The position numbers were made by a program, and so were the translations under genes. This document shows positions 8,585 to 18,660 of a stretch of 64,000 nt of DNA, one piece after another. This DNA comes from Rubrivivax sp. (GTDB lineage Bacteria > Pseudomonadota > Gammaproteobacteria > Burkholderiales > Burkholderiaceae_C): contig JALHMT010000027.1 in the NCBI GenBank assembly GCA_022843905.1, positions 1-64,000 of the forward strand, written 5' to 3'. How positions within the stretch are numbered: position 1 is the first letter of the stretch; each line of letters starts with the position of its first letter. The notes below the pieces were generated by a model that was not told the DNA's origin, did no database searches, and worked only from the letters and a program-made list of their open reading frames with translations.

Positions 8585-9457
8585 CTACCCGCCGGTGGCC
8601 ATCGGCAGCGCCGGATCGAGCACCCATTCCGACAAGGACCCGTCGTAGACGGCCACGTCGGCGTGGCCCAGCAGGTCCAGCGCCAGCGCGTCCATGGTTG
8701 CGGCGATGCCGCCGCCGCAGTAGCAGATGACACGCGGAGCGGCCAGCGCGCCGACGGCGTCGAACTCGCTGCGCAGGGCCTCGATCGGCTGGAAGCAGCC
8801 CTGGGCGTCGAGCAGCGCCGACCACGGCACGTTGACGCTGCCGGCGATGTGGCCGCGGCGCCCGTAGTGCACCGGGGCGTCGCCGCGGTGCATGTCGGCG
8901 CCCAGACCGTTGAGCGTGCACACCGCGGCGTCGCCGATGGCGCGCTGCACCTCTTGCCGGTCGGCCCACATCGACGGCCGGGGCCGCAGGGACAGGTGGC
9001 CCGCGGGGTATTCGGTCGCTGTGGTCGTCAGCGGCCGCCCCTCGGCCTTCCAGCGCGCCAGGCCGCCATCGAGCACGCGCGCCTCGAAGCCCAGCGACTT
9101 CAGCATCCACCAGATGCGGGTGGCCCACATCGGCGCGGTGCTGCTGTAGAGCACGACATCGTGGCCGTCGGAGACGCCTGCCGCCGCGAAGGCCCGTGCG
9201 AGCGTGTCCCACGGCGGCAGCATGAAGCGCAAGGGCGATGTGGTGTCCGACAGCTGCCCCGGCAGGTCGATGAAGGCCGCGCCCGGGATGTGGCCGGCCT
9301 CGAAGTCGGCACGCCCGCTCTCCACCCGGAAAGGCCCGGGCACCGCCGGCCGCAGGTGCACCGTGGTGTCGTACAGACGCAGCGGCCGGTCGGTCGGCGT
9401 GGCCAGCCGTTCGGCCAGGGCGGAGGTGGAGATCAGCGGGTGGGTCAGCGGCTGCAT
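8585..9457 (-). CDS. Sulfurtransferase, tandem rhodanese (thiosulfate/3-mercaptopyruvate type)
   Basis: 290 residues with two rhodanese domains. The first is inactive by motif (STAPMW in place of a Cys loop). The second carries the active-site loop CGGGIAA with C247, and C245 two residues before. It transfers sulfane sulfur from thiosulfate or 3-mercaptopyruvate to thiol acceptors or cyanide. The loop differs slightly from CGSGVTA of SseA, so donor preference is uncertain. An AAAGGAG ribosome site precedes ATG 9457. It follows the ABC permease by 49 bases on the same strand and may be read through from it. Confidence 0.9.
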   Translation of the reverse strand: MQPLTHPLISTSALAERLATPTDRPLRLYDTTVHLRPAVPGPFRVESGRADFEAGHIPGAAFIDLPGQLSDTTSPLRFMLPPWDTLARAFAAAGVSDGHDVVLYSSTAPMWATRIWWMLKSLGFEARVLDGGLARWKAEGRPLTTTATEYPAGHLSLRPRPSMWADRQEVQRAIGDAAVCTLNGLGADMHRGDAPVHYGRRGHIAGSVNVPWSALLDAQGCFQPIEALRSEFDAVGALAAPRVICYCGGGIAATMDALALDLLGHADVAVYDGSLSEWVLDPALPMATGG

Positions 9458-9506
9458 GCGGCGGGCTCCTTTGGCTGGGCGCCCAGGGCGACCCGTGTGA
9501 CGATTC

Positions 9507-11988
9507 TCAGGCGCCGCCGCGCAGCAGCGTGGCCGGCGACACGCGCATCTGGCGCCACAGCACGGTGGCCCCGGCACCCAGGCTCAGCGCGCTGACCGAC
9601 AGCGCGGTGATGGCGCCGGTCCAGTACAGGCCGCCGGGGTCGAGTTCCAGCCGCCAGCGCAGCAGGCCCCAGGCCAGCGCGCTGCCCATCAGCAAGGCGA
9701 AGCCGGCCGTCACCACCGCCAGAAGCGTGTATTCCCAGCGCAGCACGCGCTGCAGGCTGCTCATGCGCGCACCCAGCGCATGCATCAGCGTGGCCTCGTA
9801 CAGCAGCCGCGCCCGGCTGGCAGCCACCACGCTGGCCAGCACCAGCAGGCTGGCGGCCAGGCAGGCGCCGGCGATCAGCAGCAGCCCGCCGCTGGCACGC
9901 CGCATCAGGCCGCGCGTGGTTTCCAGCATCGTGGCCGTGCGCAGGCTGGCGATGTTGGGCGCGACGGCGGCCAGGCGGTCCTGCGCGGCGATGGCGTCGT
10001 CGTCGCCCAGCCAGGCCGCGCCGACGTGTCGCGTGACGAAGGGCTCGAGCGCCCCGTCGCTGAAGATGCCTTCCAGCCACAGCCGGGACTGCAGGCGCCG
10101 CTGGCTGTAGATGGCCACCAGCTCGGCGTCCACCGCCTGTCCCTGGATCTGGTAGCGCAGACGGTCGCCGACCTTCAGGCCCAGCGGCTCGGCCTCGCGG
10201 TCTTCCATCGCCACGCGGGGCTCGCCGCGGTGGCTGGCCGGCCACCAGGCCCCGTGCGTGATGATGACGTCGTCGATATTGCCGTCGCGGTGGCTCAGCT
10301 TGTGCTCGTCGCTCAGGCGCGGGTCGGCACCCGGACGCAGCGCCTGCCCGTTGACAGCCACCAGCCGACCCAGCACCAGCGGCGCAGTCTGCACGCGCTG
10401 CAGGCTGGGGGCCTTGGCCAGAGCCTGGCGCAACGTCTCCAGCTGCTCGGTCTGCACGTCGTGGAAGAGCATCGCCGGCGCCTGCTGCGGCACGGTCTGA
10501 TTGACGGTGCGCAGCAGCGCCGCGACGACCAGGGTGCAGGCCACCAGCAGCGTCAGCGCCGAGCCCAGCGACAGCAAGGCCGCGCGCAGCGGCGAGCCCG
10601 GCCGCTGCAGCCCCGACAGCGCCACGCGCAGCTCGAAACCCGGCGACCAACCCGGGCGCCGCAAGGCCCAGGCCGCCAGGGCGCGCAACAGCCGCAGCAC
10701 GCCTTCCAGCAAGGCCAGCAGCAGCAGCGCCACGGCGACGAAGGCCAGGCCGAACAGCGGCTGCGGCAGCGCCAGCACCAGCAGCGCCACCAACAGCCCG
10801 GCGCAGGCGGCGGTGAGCCACCAAGCGGCGCGCGGCGTGCGCAGGGCACCGCCTTCGATGCCGCGGAACAGCGCCGCGGGCGAGACCGACAGGGCGCGTC
10901 CTAGGGCCGGCAGGCCGAAGCACAGCGCCGTCAGCACGCCGAAGGCCACGGCCACGGCCATCGGCCCGGCCAGGCCCGCCAGGCTGGCGCTGACCGCCAC
11001 CCGTTCGGCCACCAGCGCCAGGCCGCCCAGGGCCAGCGCACCGCCCAGCAGGGCGCCGGCCAGGCTGGCGCCCAGCGCCAGCATCAGCAGCTGCAGCAGC
11101 ACCAGGCCGGCCAGGCGCGCGTCACGCAGGCCCAGCGACCGCAGGGTGGCCAGGCTGGCCAGCTTGCCCTGCAGGTAGGCCTGCACGCTGTTGAAGACGC
11201 CCAGCCCGCCGATGAACAGCGACGAGAAGCCCACCAGCAGCAGGCCCGAGCCGATCTGGCCCAGCACCTCGGCGATGCGGTCGCCGCGGTTGTCGGCGGT
11301 GCGGATCTCGACCTCGGCGCCGGGGAAGGCGGCGACGAAGGCGGCGCGCCAGGGGGCCGACGGCGCGTCGGTGGCGACGCGGTAGCGCCAGTCGACCCGG
11401 CTCAGCGGCTGCACCAGGCCGGTGGCCGTCAGCGCTTCGTCGGACAGCAGCACCGGCGCGCCGCTCCAGTCGGCGCGCAGGCTGCGGTCGGGCTGCTGCA
11501 GCAGCAGCGCGCGCACCTGCAGCGTGAGGTCGCCCACCTCGACGCGGTCGCCGATCTGCAGGCCCAGGCGCTGCGCCAGCACGGGGTCGATGGCGATGCC
11601 CCACAGGCCGTCGCGGCGCGTCAGCAGATCGGGCAACGGTGCGGCCGGCTGCAGCGTCAAGCGGCCGTACAGCGGGTACTGGGCATCGGCGCTCTGCAGC
11701 TGCACCAGCTGCGAATGGCCGTCGCCTGCGCGCAGCATGGTGCGCATCTGCACGACGCGGGAGACGCTGCCGCGTGCGGCCATCCAGGCCTGCTCCGCAT
11801 CGCCCAGCGCACGCGGGCTGCGCACCTCGATGTCGCCGCCGAACAGCGCCTTGACGTCGGCCTGCATCGAGCCGGCCACCTGCCGGTACAACCCGCCGCC
11901 GGCCGCCACCAGGGCCACACCCAGCACCAGGCAGGCGCAGAAGATCCACAGCGAACGGCCGCTGCCGCGCAGGTCGCGCCAGGCCAGG

Positions 11989-12005
<17 letters not shown>
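9507..12005 (-). CDS. ABC transporter permease, FtsX/YbbP-like
   Basis: 832 residues. An N-terminal helix (LWIFCACLVLGVALVAAGGGL) is followed by a periplasmic MacB-like core, a block of helices around 250-500, a second periplasmic domain and three C-terminal helices. This is the duplicated FtsX layout of YbbP (E. coli ~804 aa). With the ATPase upstream it forms a YbbA/YbbP-type complex, a type VII/MacB-like mechanotransmitter rather than a classic channel, often linked to lipid or lipoprotein handling. The start MPFLLDLAWRDLR at 12005 overlaps the ATPase gene by 17 bases. Confidence 0.88.
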
Positions 12006-12708
<703 letters not shown>

Positions 12709-12875
12709 CGGCGGAGTGTGGTGCAGATCGAGGCGGCCCTGCCAACGCGGGGCCTTGGGCCTGCCGCCGACGGGCCTTCGTGCATCGGCGGCCGGCGATT
12801 TCGCGGGACGGGCTGGCCCGGACAGGCGCCGGCCGCGGGCTACCATCGACCCCGCATTTCCTGCAGGAGTTCCCT

Positions 12876-13502
12876 TTGCCCCTCCAGCTCTACGCCTTCG
12901 ACACCCCCAACGGCCGCAAGATCAGCGTCGCGCTGGAAGAGATGGGTCTGCCCTACGACGTGCACGTGGTCGACATCTCCAAGGGCCAGCAGCACGAGCC
13001 GGCCTTCGTGGCCCTGAGTCCCAACCACAAGATCCCGGCCATTCTCGACCCCGACGGCCCGGGCGGGCAGCCGCTGGGCCTGTTCGAGTCGGGCGCCATT
13101 CTCATCTACCTGGCCGAGAAGAGCGGCCGCTTCCTGCCGAAGGACGCAGTGAAGCGCCTGCGCGCGCTGGAGTGGCTGATGTTCCAGATGGCCGGCTTCG
13201 GCCCCATGCCGGGGCAGGTGCACCACTTCCTGGGCCTGCAGGACGAGGCCGACCGCCGCTACGGACTGCAGCGCTACATGGCCGAGACGCGCCGCCTGTA
13301 CGGCGTGATGGACACCCATCTGGCCACGCACGAGCACTTCGCCGACGAGCTGAGCATCGCCGACTTCGCCATCTTCGGCTGGGTCTGGCGGCACCCGCGC
13401 CACCAGGTCGACCTGGCCGACTTCCCCCACGTGCAGCGCTGGTACCAGGCGCTGAGCGCTCGCCCGGGCGTGCAGCGCGGCCTCGCCGTCGCGCTGCGCT
13501 GA
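12876..13502 (+). CDS. Glutathione S-transferase (YfcG/nu-class-like)
   Basis: 208 residues. The N-terminal thioredoxin-fold domain reads LYAFDTPNGRKISVALEEMG, where TPN..K is characteristic of the nu-class/YfcG disulfide-bond oxidoreductases; SPNHKIPAI supplies the cis-Pro and FESGAI the glutathione gamma-glutamyl contact. The helical C-terminal domain follows. Translation most likely begins at TTG 12876 (MPLQLYAF), six bases after a clean AGGAG; no ATG fits. gamma-Glutamyltransferase follows after 28 bases, so both could belong to glutathione turnover. Confidence 0.9.
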   Translation: MPLQLYAFDTPNGRKISVALEEMGLPYDVHVVDISKGQQHEPAFVALSPNHKIPAILDPDGPGGQPLGLFESGAILIYLAEKSGRFLPKDAVKRLRALEWLMFQMAGFGPMPGQVHHFLGLQDEADRRYGLQRYMAETRRLYGVMDTHLATHEHFADELSIADFAIFGWVWRHPRHQVDLADFPHVQRWYQALSARPGVQRGLAVALR

Positions 13503-13530
13503 CCCCGCGGACATCGAAGCACGGAAACCC

Positions 13531-15141
13531 ATGAACGCCTCCATGAACACCCATCTGCCCCATCGCTCCCAGCGCCAGCCCGTGCTGGCGCGCAACGTCA
13601 TCGCCACCTCCCAGCCGCTGGCCTCGCAGGCCGGTGCCGCGGCCTTCGCGCGCGGCGGCAACGCCATCGACGCCATCCTGGCCGCCGCCATCACGCTGAC
13701 GGTGGTCGAGCCCACCATGAACGGCATCGGCGGCGACGCCTTCGCGCTGGTCTGGGCCGACGACCAGCTGCACGGCCTGAACGCCAGCGGGCGAGCGCCG
13801 GCCGGCTGGACGCCCGAGCGCTTCAAGGGCCAGGCGAAGATGCCGGACCTCGGCTGGGACACCGTCACCGTGCCGGGCGCGGTGTCGTCCTGGGTCGCGC
13901 TGTCGGAGCGTTTCGGCCAGCTGCCCTTCGACAGCCTGTTCGTCGACGCCGTCCGCCACGCGCGCGACGGCTACCCCGTCAGCCCGGTGATCGCGCGCCA
14001 GTGGGACGGCGCGGCCGCCGAGCTGGCCGGCCAGCCCGGTTTCGACGCCTTCCTGGCACGTGGCCGGGCGCCGCGCGCCGGCGAGATCTGGTCCTTCGCC
14101 GACCAGGCCGCCACGCTGGAGGAGATCGCGCGCACGCGCGGCGAGTCCTTCTACCGCGGCCGCCTGGGCCAGGCCATCGCCGACTTCGCGCTGCAGCACG
14201 GCGGCGCGATGAAGACCAGCGACCTCGCCGCGCACCGCTGCGACTGGGTCGACCCGATCGGCATCGAGGTGCGTGGCCACAAGGTCTGGGAGATCCCGCC
14301 GAACGGCCAGGGCATCGGCGCGCTCATTGCGCTGGGGATGCTGGAGCACCTGCCCTACGACGACACGGCGCCGGGCTCGGCGGCGCGCCTGCACCTGGAA
14401 GTGGAAGTGATGCGGGCGGCCTTCGCCGACCTGGCCGCCCACATCGCCGACCCGGCCCACATGCGCTTCAAGCCCGAGGCGCTGCTCGACCCCGCCTACC
14501 TGCGCCAGCGCGCCAAGACCATCCGCCTCGACCGCGCCGGCCAGTACGCGGCCGGCCAGCCGCACAGCGGCGGCACGGTGTACCTGTGCGCGGCCGACGC
14601 CCAGGGCCGCATGGTCTCGCTGATCCAGTCCAACTACCACGGCTTCGGCTCGGGCCTGGTGGTGCCGGGCACTGGCATCGCGCTGCACAACCGCGGCCGC
14701 GGCTTCGTCACCACGCCCGGCCATCCCAACGAGGTCGGCCCCGGCAAGCGGCCCTTCCACACCATCATCCCCGCCTTCATGACGCACCAGGGCCGGCCCG
14801 AGATGGCCTTCGGCGTGATGGGCGGCAACATGCAGGCGCAGGGCCACCTGCAGGTCACGATGCGTCACCTGCTCGAGGCGCACAACGCGCAGGCCCTGTG
14901 CGACGCGCCGCGCTGGCGCATCAACGACGTCCAGATGCTGACGCTGGAAGCCGCCTTCGACCCCGCCGTGGCGCAGGGCCTGACCGAGCGCGGCCACGAG
15001 CTGCAGGTGGCCCCCGCCGACAGCCTGGGTTTCGGCAGCGCGCAGGCCATCGTGCGCCTGGCGGCCGACGAAGGGTCCGACGTGCCGCGCTACGCCGCCG
15101 GCTCCGACCCGCGGCGCGACGGGCAGGCCGTGGGCTGCTGA
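13531..15141 (+). CDS. gamma-Glutamyltransferase family protein
   Basis: 536 residues. Synthesised as a proenzyme that self-cleaves before the nucleophilic threonine T349 in HSGGTVYLC, giving large and small subunits. GGNAIDAILAA and MNGIGGDAF near the N terminus and SLIQSNYHGFGSG after the nucleophile are family hallmarks. There is no signal peptide, unlike exported E. coli Ggt, so a cytoplasmic enzyme is predicted; members of this branch act on gamma-glutamyl amides or cephalosporin-like side chains. Substrate is not defined. A second in-frame ATG lies at 13543. It lies just downstream of a glutathione transferase gene. Confidence 0.9.
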   Translation: MNASMNTHLPHRSQRQPVLARNVIATSQPLASQAGAAAFARGGNAIDAILAAAITLTVVEPTMNGIGGDAFALVWADDQLHGLNASGRAPAGWTPERFKGQAKMPDLGWDTVTVPGAVSSWVALSERFGQLPFDSLFVDAVRHARDGYPVSPVIARQWDGAAAELAGQPGFDAFLARGRAPRAGEIWSFADQAATLEEIARTRGESFYRGRLGQAIADFALQHGGAMKTSDLAAHRCDWVDPIGIEVRGHKVWEIPPNGQGIGALIALGMLEHLPYDDTAPGSAARLHLEVEVMRAAFADLAAHIADPAHMRFKPEALLDPAYLRQRAKTIRLDRAGQYAAGQPHSGGTVYLCAADAQGRMVSLIQSNYHGFGSGLVVPGTGIALHNRGRGFVTTPGHPNEVGPGKRPFHTIIPAFMTHQGRPEMAFGVMGGNMQAQGHLQVTMRHLLEAHNAQALCDAPRWRINDVQMLTLEAAFDPAVAQGLTERGHELQVAPADSLGFGSAQAIVRLAADEGSDVPRYAAGSDPRRDGQAVGC

Positions 15142-15255
15142 AGGTGCCCGGCAGGCCGGAGGTGACAGTCGGCCCGGGCCGCCATTGACACGAGTCCGCC
15201 CTGGGGCGAGCCCGTGGACCGGTGTGGCTTGGCCCGTGAACAGCTCGCGCGATGG

Positions 15256-16227
15256 TCAGCGACCCCGTACGGCAGGTGCGCTGGCGGCCTGGCGGATGGC
15301 CGCCGCCAGCGAGCGCACGCTCGGGTGCGAGGCCAGTTGCCTGGACACGAAGAAGCTCACCGGTGGCAGGTTCCAGCTCAGCTTGTAGGGCAGGGCCGCA
15401 CACTCGCCGCGCTGCACGAGGTCGGCGACGATGTCCTTGGCCAGGATCGTCACCCCGTTGGGCAACTGGCGCAGCACGGTCTCGATGGTGCGCAGCGACA
15501 TCGTCTCGACCACCGGCGACGGCGGCTGCACGCCGGCACTGAGGAAGATCGTGCTGAAGGTGCGGCGCATGGGGGTGTTGGGCGGTGGAAAGATCCAGTC
15601 CAGCTGGGCCAGGCGGGCCCAGTCCAGCGGCCCCCGCGCCAGGCGCGCGCGGCTGCGGGCCGGCACCAGCAGGCAGGGCTCCTGCTCGTAGATCGGCTCC
15701 TGCTCGATGTCGATGCCGACGCTGTGGTCGAACGAGCGTCCGATCGCGCAGTCGATCTCGCGCGCGGACAACGCGGCCACCAGTTCATCGGTCGTGCCCT
15801 CCTTCGACAGCACGGCCACCCGCGGCGACTGCCCGAGCAGGTGCGTCAACGCGGCGTTCAACAGGCCTTCGGGCACCTGCGGCGTGATGCCCAGCCGCAC
15901 GCGGTCGATGAGGCCGGTGTCGATGGCGGTCAGCACCTCGGCCGTCGATTCCACGTCGGCCAACGTGATCTGCGCGAAGCGCAGCGCGGCGCGGCCGGCG
16001 GCGGTGGGCGCGAGCCCGCGGCTGGTGCGCTCGAACAGCCGGGCCATGAAGATGTCCTCGATCTCGCGCAGCGCCTTGGTGATGGCGGGCTGGCTCAGGT
16101 CCATCTCGGCGGCCACGCGGCTCAGCGAGCGGTGGCGATCCAGGCTTTGCAGCAGCGTCAGTTGGCGAAGCTTCAGGCGTGAGCCCAGGTTGTGGCGCAA
16201 CCGCTGGGATCTGTCTTGGTTGGGCAT
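15256..16227 (-). CDS. LysR-family transcriptional regulator
   Basis: 323 residues. The winged helix-turn-helix spans about 18-77 (LKLRQLTLLQSLDRHRSLSRVAAEMDLSQPAITKALREIE, read in parts), followed by a linker helix and a periplasmic-binding-like effector domain. The arrangement FERTSRGLAPT after the HTH is typical (GalR/CbL-like subgroup of LysR). It is divergent from the GAF protein and TRAP transporter operon across 69 bases and is the best candidate regulator of that operon; the effector would be the transported compound or a metabolite. Confidence 0.92.
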   Translation of the reverse strand: MPNQDRSQRLRHNLGSRLKLRQLTLLQSLDRHRSLSRVAAEMDLSQPAITKALREIEDIFMARLFERTSRGLAPTAAGRAALRFAQITLADVESTAEVLTAIDTGLIDRVRLGITPQVPEGLLNAALTHLLGQSPRVAVLSKEGTTDELVAALSAREIDCAIGRSFDHSVGIDIEQEPIYEQEPCLLVPARSRARLARGPLDWARLAQLDWIFPPPNTPMRRTFSTIFLSAGVQPPSPVVETMSLRTIETVLRQLPNGVTILAKDIVADLVQRGECAALPYKLSWNLPPVSFFVSRQLASHPSVRSLAAAIRQAASAPAVRGR

Positions 16228-16296
16228 AACTTTGAACTTATACCTGCATCAGAAAGTCGATCGATATGGTAATTCCTTGATCCTAGACTCGGCGCC
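16228..16296. promoter_or_regulatory. Divergent promoter region between lysR and the TRAP operon
   Basis: 69 bases, clearly AT-richer than the surroundings, between divergent start codons. It contains a loose inverted pair (TTATACC at 16238 and GGTAATT at 16268) and several T-N11-A patterns of the LysR kind. Expected to hold both promoters and the LysR operator; no single box could be fixed. Confidence 0.5.
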
Positions 16297-16887
16297 ATGT
16301 TCACCGCCTGCCACTCCCCGGCATACACCGGCGCGATGCTCGACCAGGGCCTGTGCGCGAACCTGCTCGACGCCGTCGCCGGAGCCCCCAGCGCCGACGC
16401 CGCGCTGGTGCTGGTCGATGCCTACCGCCGGTTGCTGGCGGGCCCGGGCATCTTCAGCATCCAGCTCAACGTGACCACGCGTGACGACCCCTGCAACGAG
16501 ATCCGCCTGCAGCGGCTGTACTCGTCGGCGGGCAACGACTTTCCGGTGCAGGGCCGCAAGCGCAAGACGCTGACACCCTGGACCGAGACCCTGTTCGTCC
16601 GGGGCGAGGTGTTCGTGGCCGAGGGCAGCACCGCGCTGGAGCAGACCTTCGACGACTACGAACAGATGCGCCCGCTGGGCCTGAACGCCGCGGTGAACGT
16701 GCCGTTGCTGAACGGCCGGGTCTGCTACGCCACGTTCAACGTGTTCGGCACGCGTGGCGGCTGGCAGCCGGCCGAGGTGCTGGCGCTGCGGCTGTTGGCG
16801 CTGGCCGCGTCCCGCTGGGTCACGCCCGCACCGGACCTCGCCTACACACTGAATCCCCAACTGAATCCCGAACTGAAGTCCGAGTGA
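16297..16887 (+). CDS. GAF-like domain protein
   Basis: 196 residues. The central region (about 55-175) has the alternating strand/helix pattern of a GAF domain: FSIQLNVTTRDD, WTETLFVRGEVFVAE, LGLNAAVNVPLLNGRVCYATFNVFG. No catalytic domain or HTH is attached, so it would act as a stand-alone ligand sensor or binding protein in the cytoplasm. It sits between the LysR regulator and the TRAP receptor, 61 bases before the latter, so it probably senses or buffers the compound handled by the operon. The function is inferred from context only. Confidence 0.75.
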   Translation: MFTACHSPAYTGAMLDQGLCANLLDAVAGAPSADAALVLVDAYRRLLAGPGIFSIQLNVTTRDDPCNEIRLQRLYSSAGNDFPVQGRKRKTLTPWTETLFVRGEVFVAEGSTALEQTFDDYEQMRPLGLNAAVNVPLLNGRVCYATFNVFGTRGGWQPAEVLALRLLALAASRWVTPAPDLAYTLNPQLNPELKSE

Positions 16888-16948
16888 ACCGCGTGGCCCG
16901 CGGCCCCGGCCGGGCGGCACGACCCCCACGAACCACCAAGGAGAGAAC

Positions 16949-18085
16949 ATGTTGCGCAATCCGTTGCCTTCCATCACCACCATCGGCCTGCTGCTGGCGG
17001 CCGGTCTGGCCCACGCCGACCTGGGCGAGGACTGGCTGGCCGGCAAGGTCACCACCGGCAACCCGGCCATCAACTACACCGGGGCGCCGATCGAGTTCAA
17101 GTACGGGCACCCGTCGCCGCCGGCGTCGGTCCTGGTGCCGCCCACCCAGGCCAACCTGAAGCGCATCGCGGCCGCCAGCGGCGGCAAGCTGCTGATCAAG
17201 GAGTACGGCTCGGGCAGCCTCTTCGGTGCCAGGGACGGCTTCAAGGGGGTGCGCAGCGGCGTGGGTGAATGGGGCGTCTGCTACCCCACCTACGAGGGCC
17301 GCGGCATGCCGCTGTCGCGGGTGTGGGAGCAGCCCTTCGTGACGCCGGCCAACCCGATGGTGGCCACGCGCATCGCGCAGGAACTGGCGTCGAAGTACTT
17401 CGTGCCCGAATTCAAGAAGCAGGGTGTGGCCTGGGGCAACCACGTGGCCTTCCAGCCCGCCGACATCCTGAGCAAGAAGCCGATCCGCAAGATCGAAGAC
17501 CTGCAGGGCCTGAAGGTGGGCGCGCAGGGCATGTCGCCCGATGTGGCCAAGGCCTTGGGCGTGGCCCTGGTCAACCTGCCCTTCCCCGAGCTGTACACCG
17601 CCTTGCAGCAAGGCGTGATCGACGCCGTTTTCTGGGTCGATGCCGGCTTCGTGCCCTTCAAGCTGCACGAGGTGGCCAAGTTCCACACCGCGCTGGGCCT
17701 GACCGGTGGCGGTGCCTGGACTTGCTACAACCCGGAGGCCGTGGCCAAGCTGCCTGCCGACCTGCGACAGTTGTACCTGCGCGGCCTGGAGCCCTTTGCG
17801 ATGGTGAACACCAAGATCTCGGGCGTCGACTTCTCGGTCAGGGCGAAGGAGGCCTACAAGGCGGCCGGCGTCGAGATGATCACGCTGGCGCCGGCCGAGC
17901 TGCAGCGCTTCAAGGACAGGCTGCAGCCGGTGGTGGATGCCTGGGCCGATGACCTGGAGAAGGACAAGATTCCTGCCAAGGCCCTGCTCAAGGATATCCA
18001 GGCGCTGACCACCAGGTACCAGGCCCTGTCGCCGAACGACCTGATGAAGCTGTCGATCGAGAACCCGGTGGCGGTGCAGCAGTGA
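16949..18085 (+). CDS. TRAP transporter substrate-binding protein (DctP type)
   Basis: 378 residues with a signal peptide ending near GLAHA (residues 1-24), so periplasmic. The DctP fold is recognisable in DLQGLKVGAQGMSPDVAKALG and LYTALQQGVIDAVFW, the region that normally carries the substrate-gating residues. Two unusual cysteines (GVCYPTYEG, WTCYNPEA) are present. It delivers an organic acid, probably a carboxylate, to the membrane partners encoded next. An AAGGAGAG ribosome site precedes ATG 16949. The stop overlaps the GTG of the small permease. Confidence 0.92.
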   Translation: MLRNPLPSITTIGLLLAAGLAHADLGEDWLAGKVTTGNPAINYTGAPIEFKYGHPSPPASVLVPPTQANLKRIAAASGGKLLIKEYGSGSLFGARDGFKGVRSGVGEWGVCYPTYEGRGMPLSRVWEQPFVTPANPMVATRIAQELASKYFVPEFKKQGVAWGNHVAFQPADILSKKPIRKIEDLQGLKVGAQGMSPDVAKALGVALVNLPFPELYTALQQGVIDAVFWVDAGFVPFKLHEVAKFHTALGLTGGGAWTCYNPEAVAKLPADLRQLYLRGLEPFAMVNTKISGVDFSVRAKEAYKAAGVEMITLAPAELQRFKDRLQPVVDAWADDLEKDKIPAKALLKDIQALTTRYQALSPNDLMKLSIENPVAVQQ

Positions 18086-18660
18086 ACGACGATCCGGTCC
18101 TGGAGACGCAAGACGCGCGCGACCAGGGCCTGGCGCCGCCGGCGCTCGACCCCGACGCGCTGGGCGGGCGCTGGCTGAACGTCGGCGTGCCGTCGATCCT
18201 GCGCGACATCGCCGCGTTCGTGTTCCTGCCGCTCATCGTGGTGGTGATTGCGGTGGACGTGGTCGGACGCTACTTCTTCAGCCACCCCTTCCAGTGGTCG
18301 CAGGAGGTCGCCACGCTCGCGCTGCTGCTGCTGTTCGTGGCGGCCATTCCCTTCACCACGGCGTCGAACGGCCACGTGCGCACCGAGTCGCTGTACGAGA
18401 AGTACCCGCCGCGTGCCCGCGCCGTGACCGATGCGGTCGGCGCGCTCTGCGGCGCCGTGTTCATGGGCGTGGTCGGCTACTGGCAGCTGCGCGAACTGCC
18501 GGGCATGATGGCCCGCGACGAAGGCGCCGAGTTCATCGATCTGCCCTACTGGCCCATCAGCCTGTTCCTGGCGCTGTGCATGCTGTTCGGGGTGGTGCAG
18601 CTGCTGCTGCGTGCGGTTCAGCGCTCCCGCGATGCGCTGTCGCCGAAGGGGCGTGCGTGA
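18082..18660 (+). CDS. TRAP transporter small permease (DctQ type)
   Basis: 192 residues with four predicted helices: DIAAFVFLPLIVVVIAVDVVGRYFF, VATLALLLLFVAAIPF, AVTDAVGALCGAVFMGVVGYW and ISLFLALCMLFGVVQLLLRA. The first ends in the DctQ-like VGRYFF and is followed by WSQEVATL. Together with the large subunit it makes the sodium-dependent membrane component. It starts with GTG 18082 overlapping the receptor stop, and its own stop overlaps the large-subunit GTG, so the three genes are tightly coupled. Confidence 0.92.
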   Translation: MNDDPVLETQDARDQGLAPPALDPDALGGRWLNVGVPSILRDIAAFVFLPLIVVVIAVDVVGRYFFSHPFQWSQEVATLALLLLFVAAIPFTTASNGHVRTESLYEKYPPRARAVTDAVGALCGAVFMGVVGYWQLRELPGMMARDEGAEFIDLPYWPISLFLALCMLFGVVQLLLRAVQRSRDALSPKGRA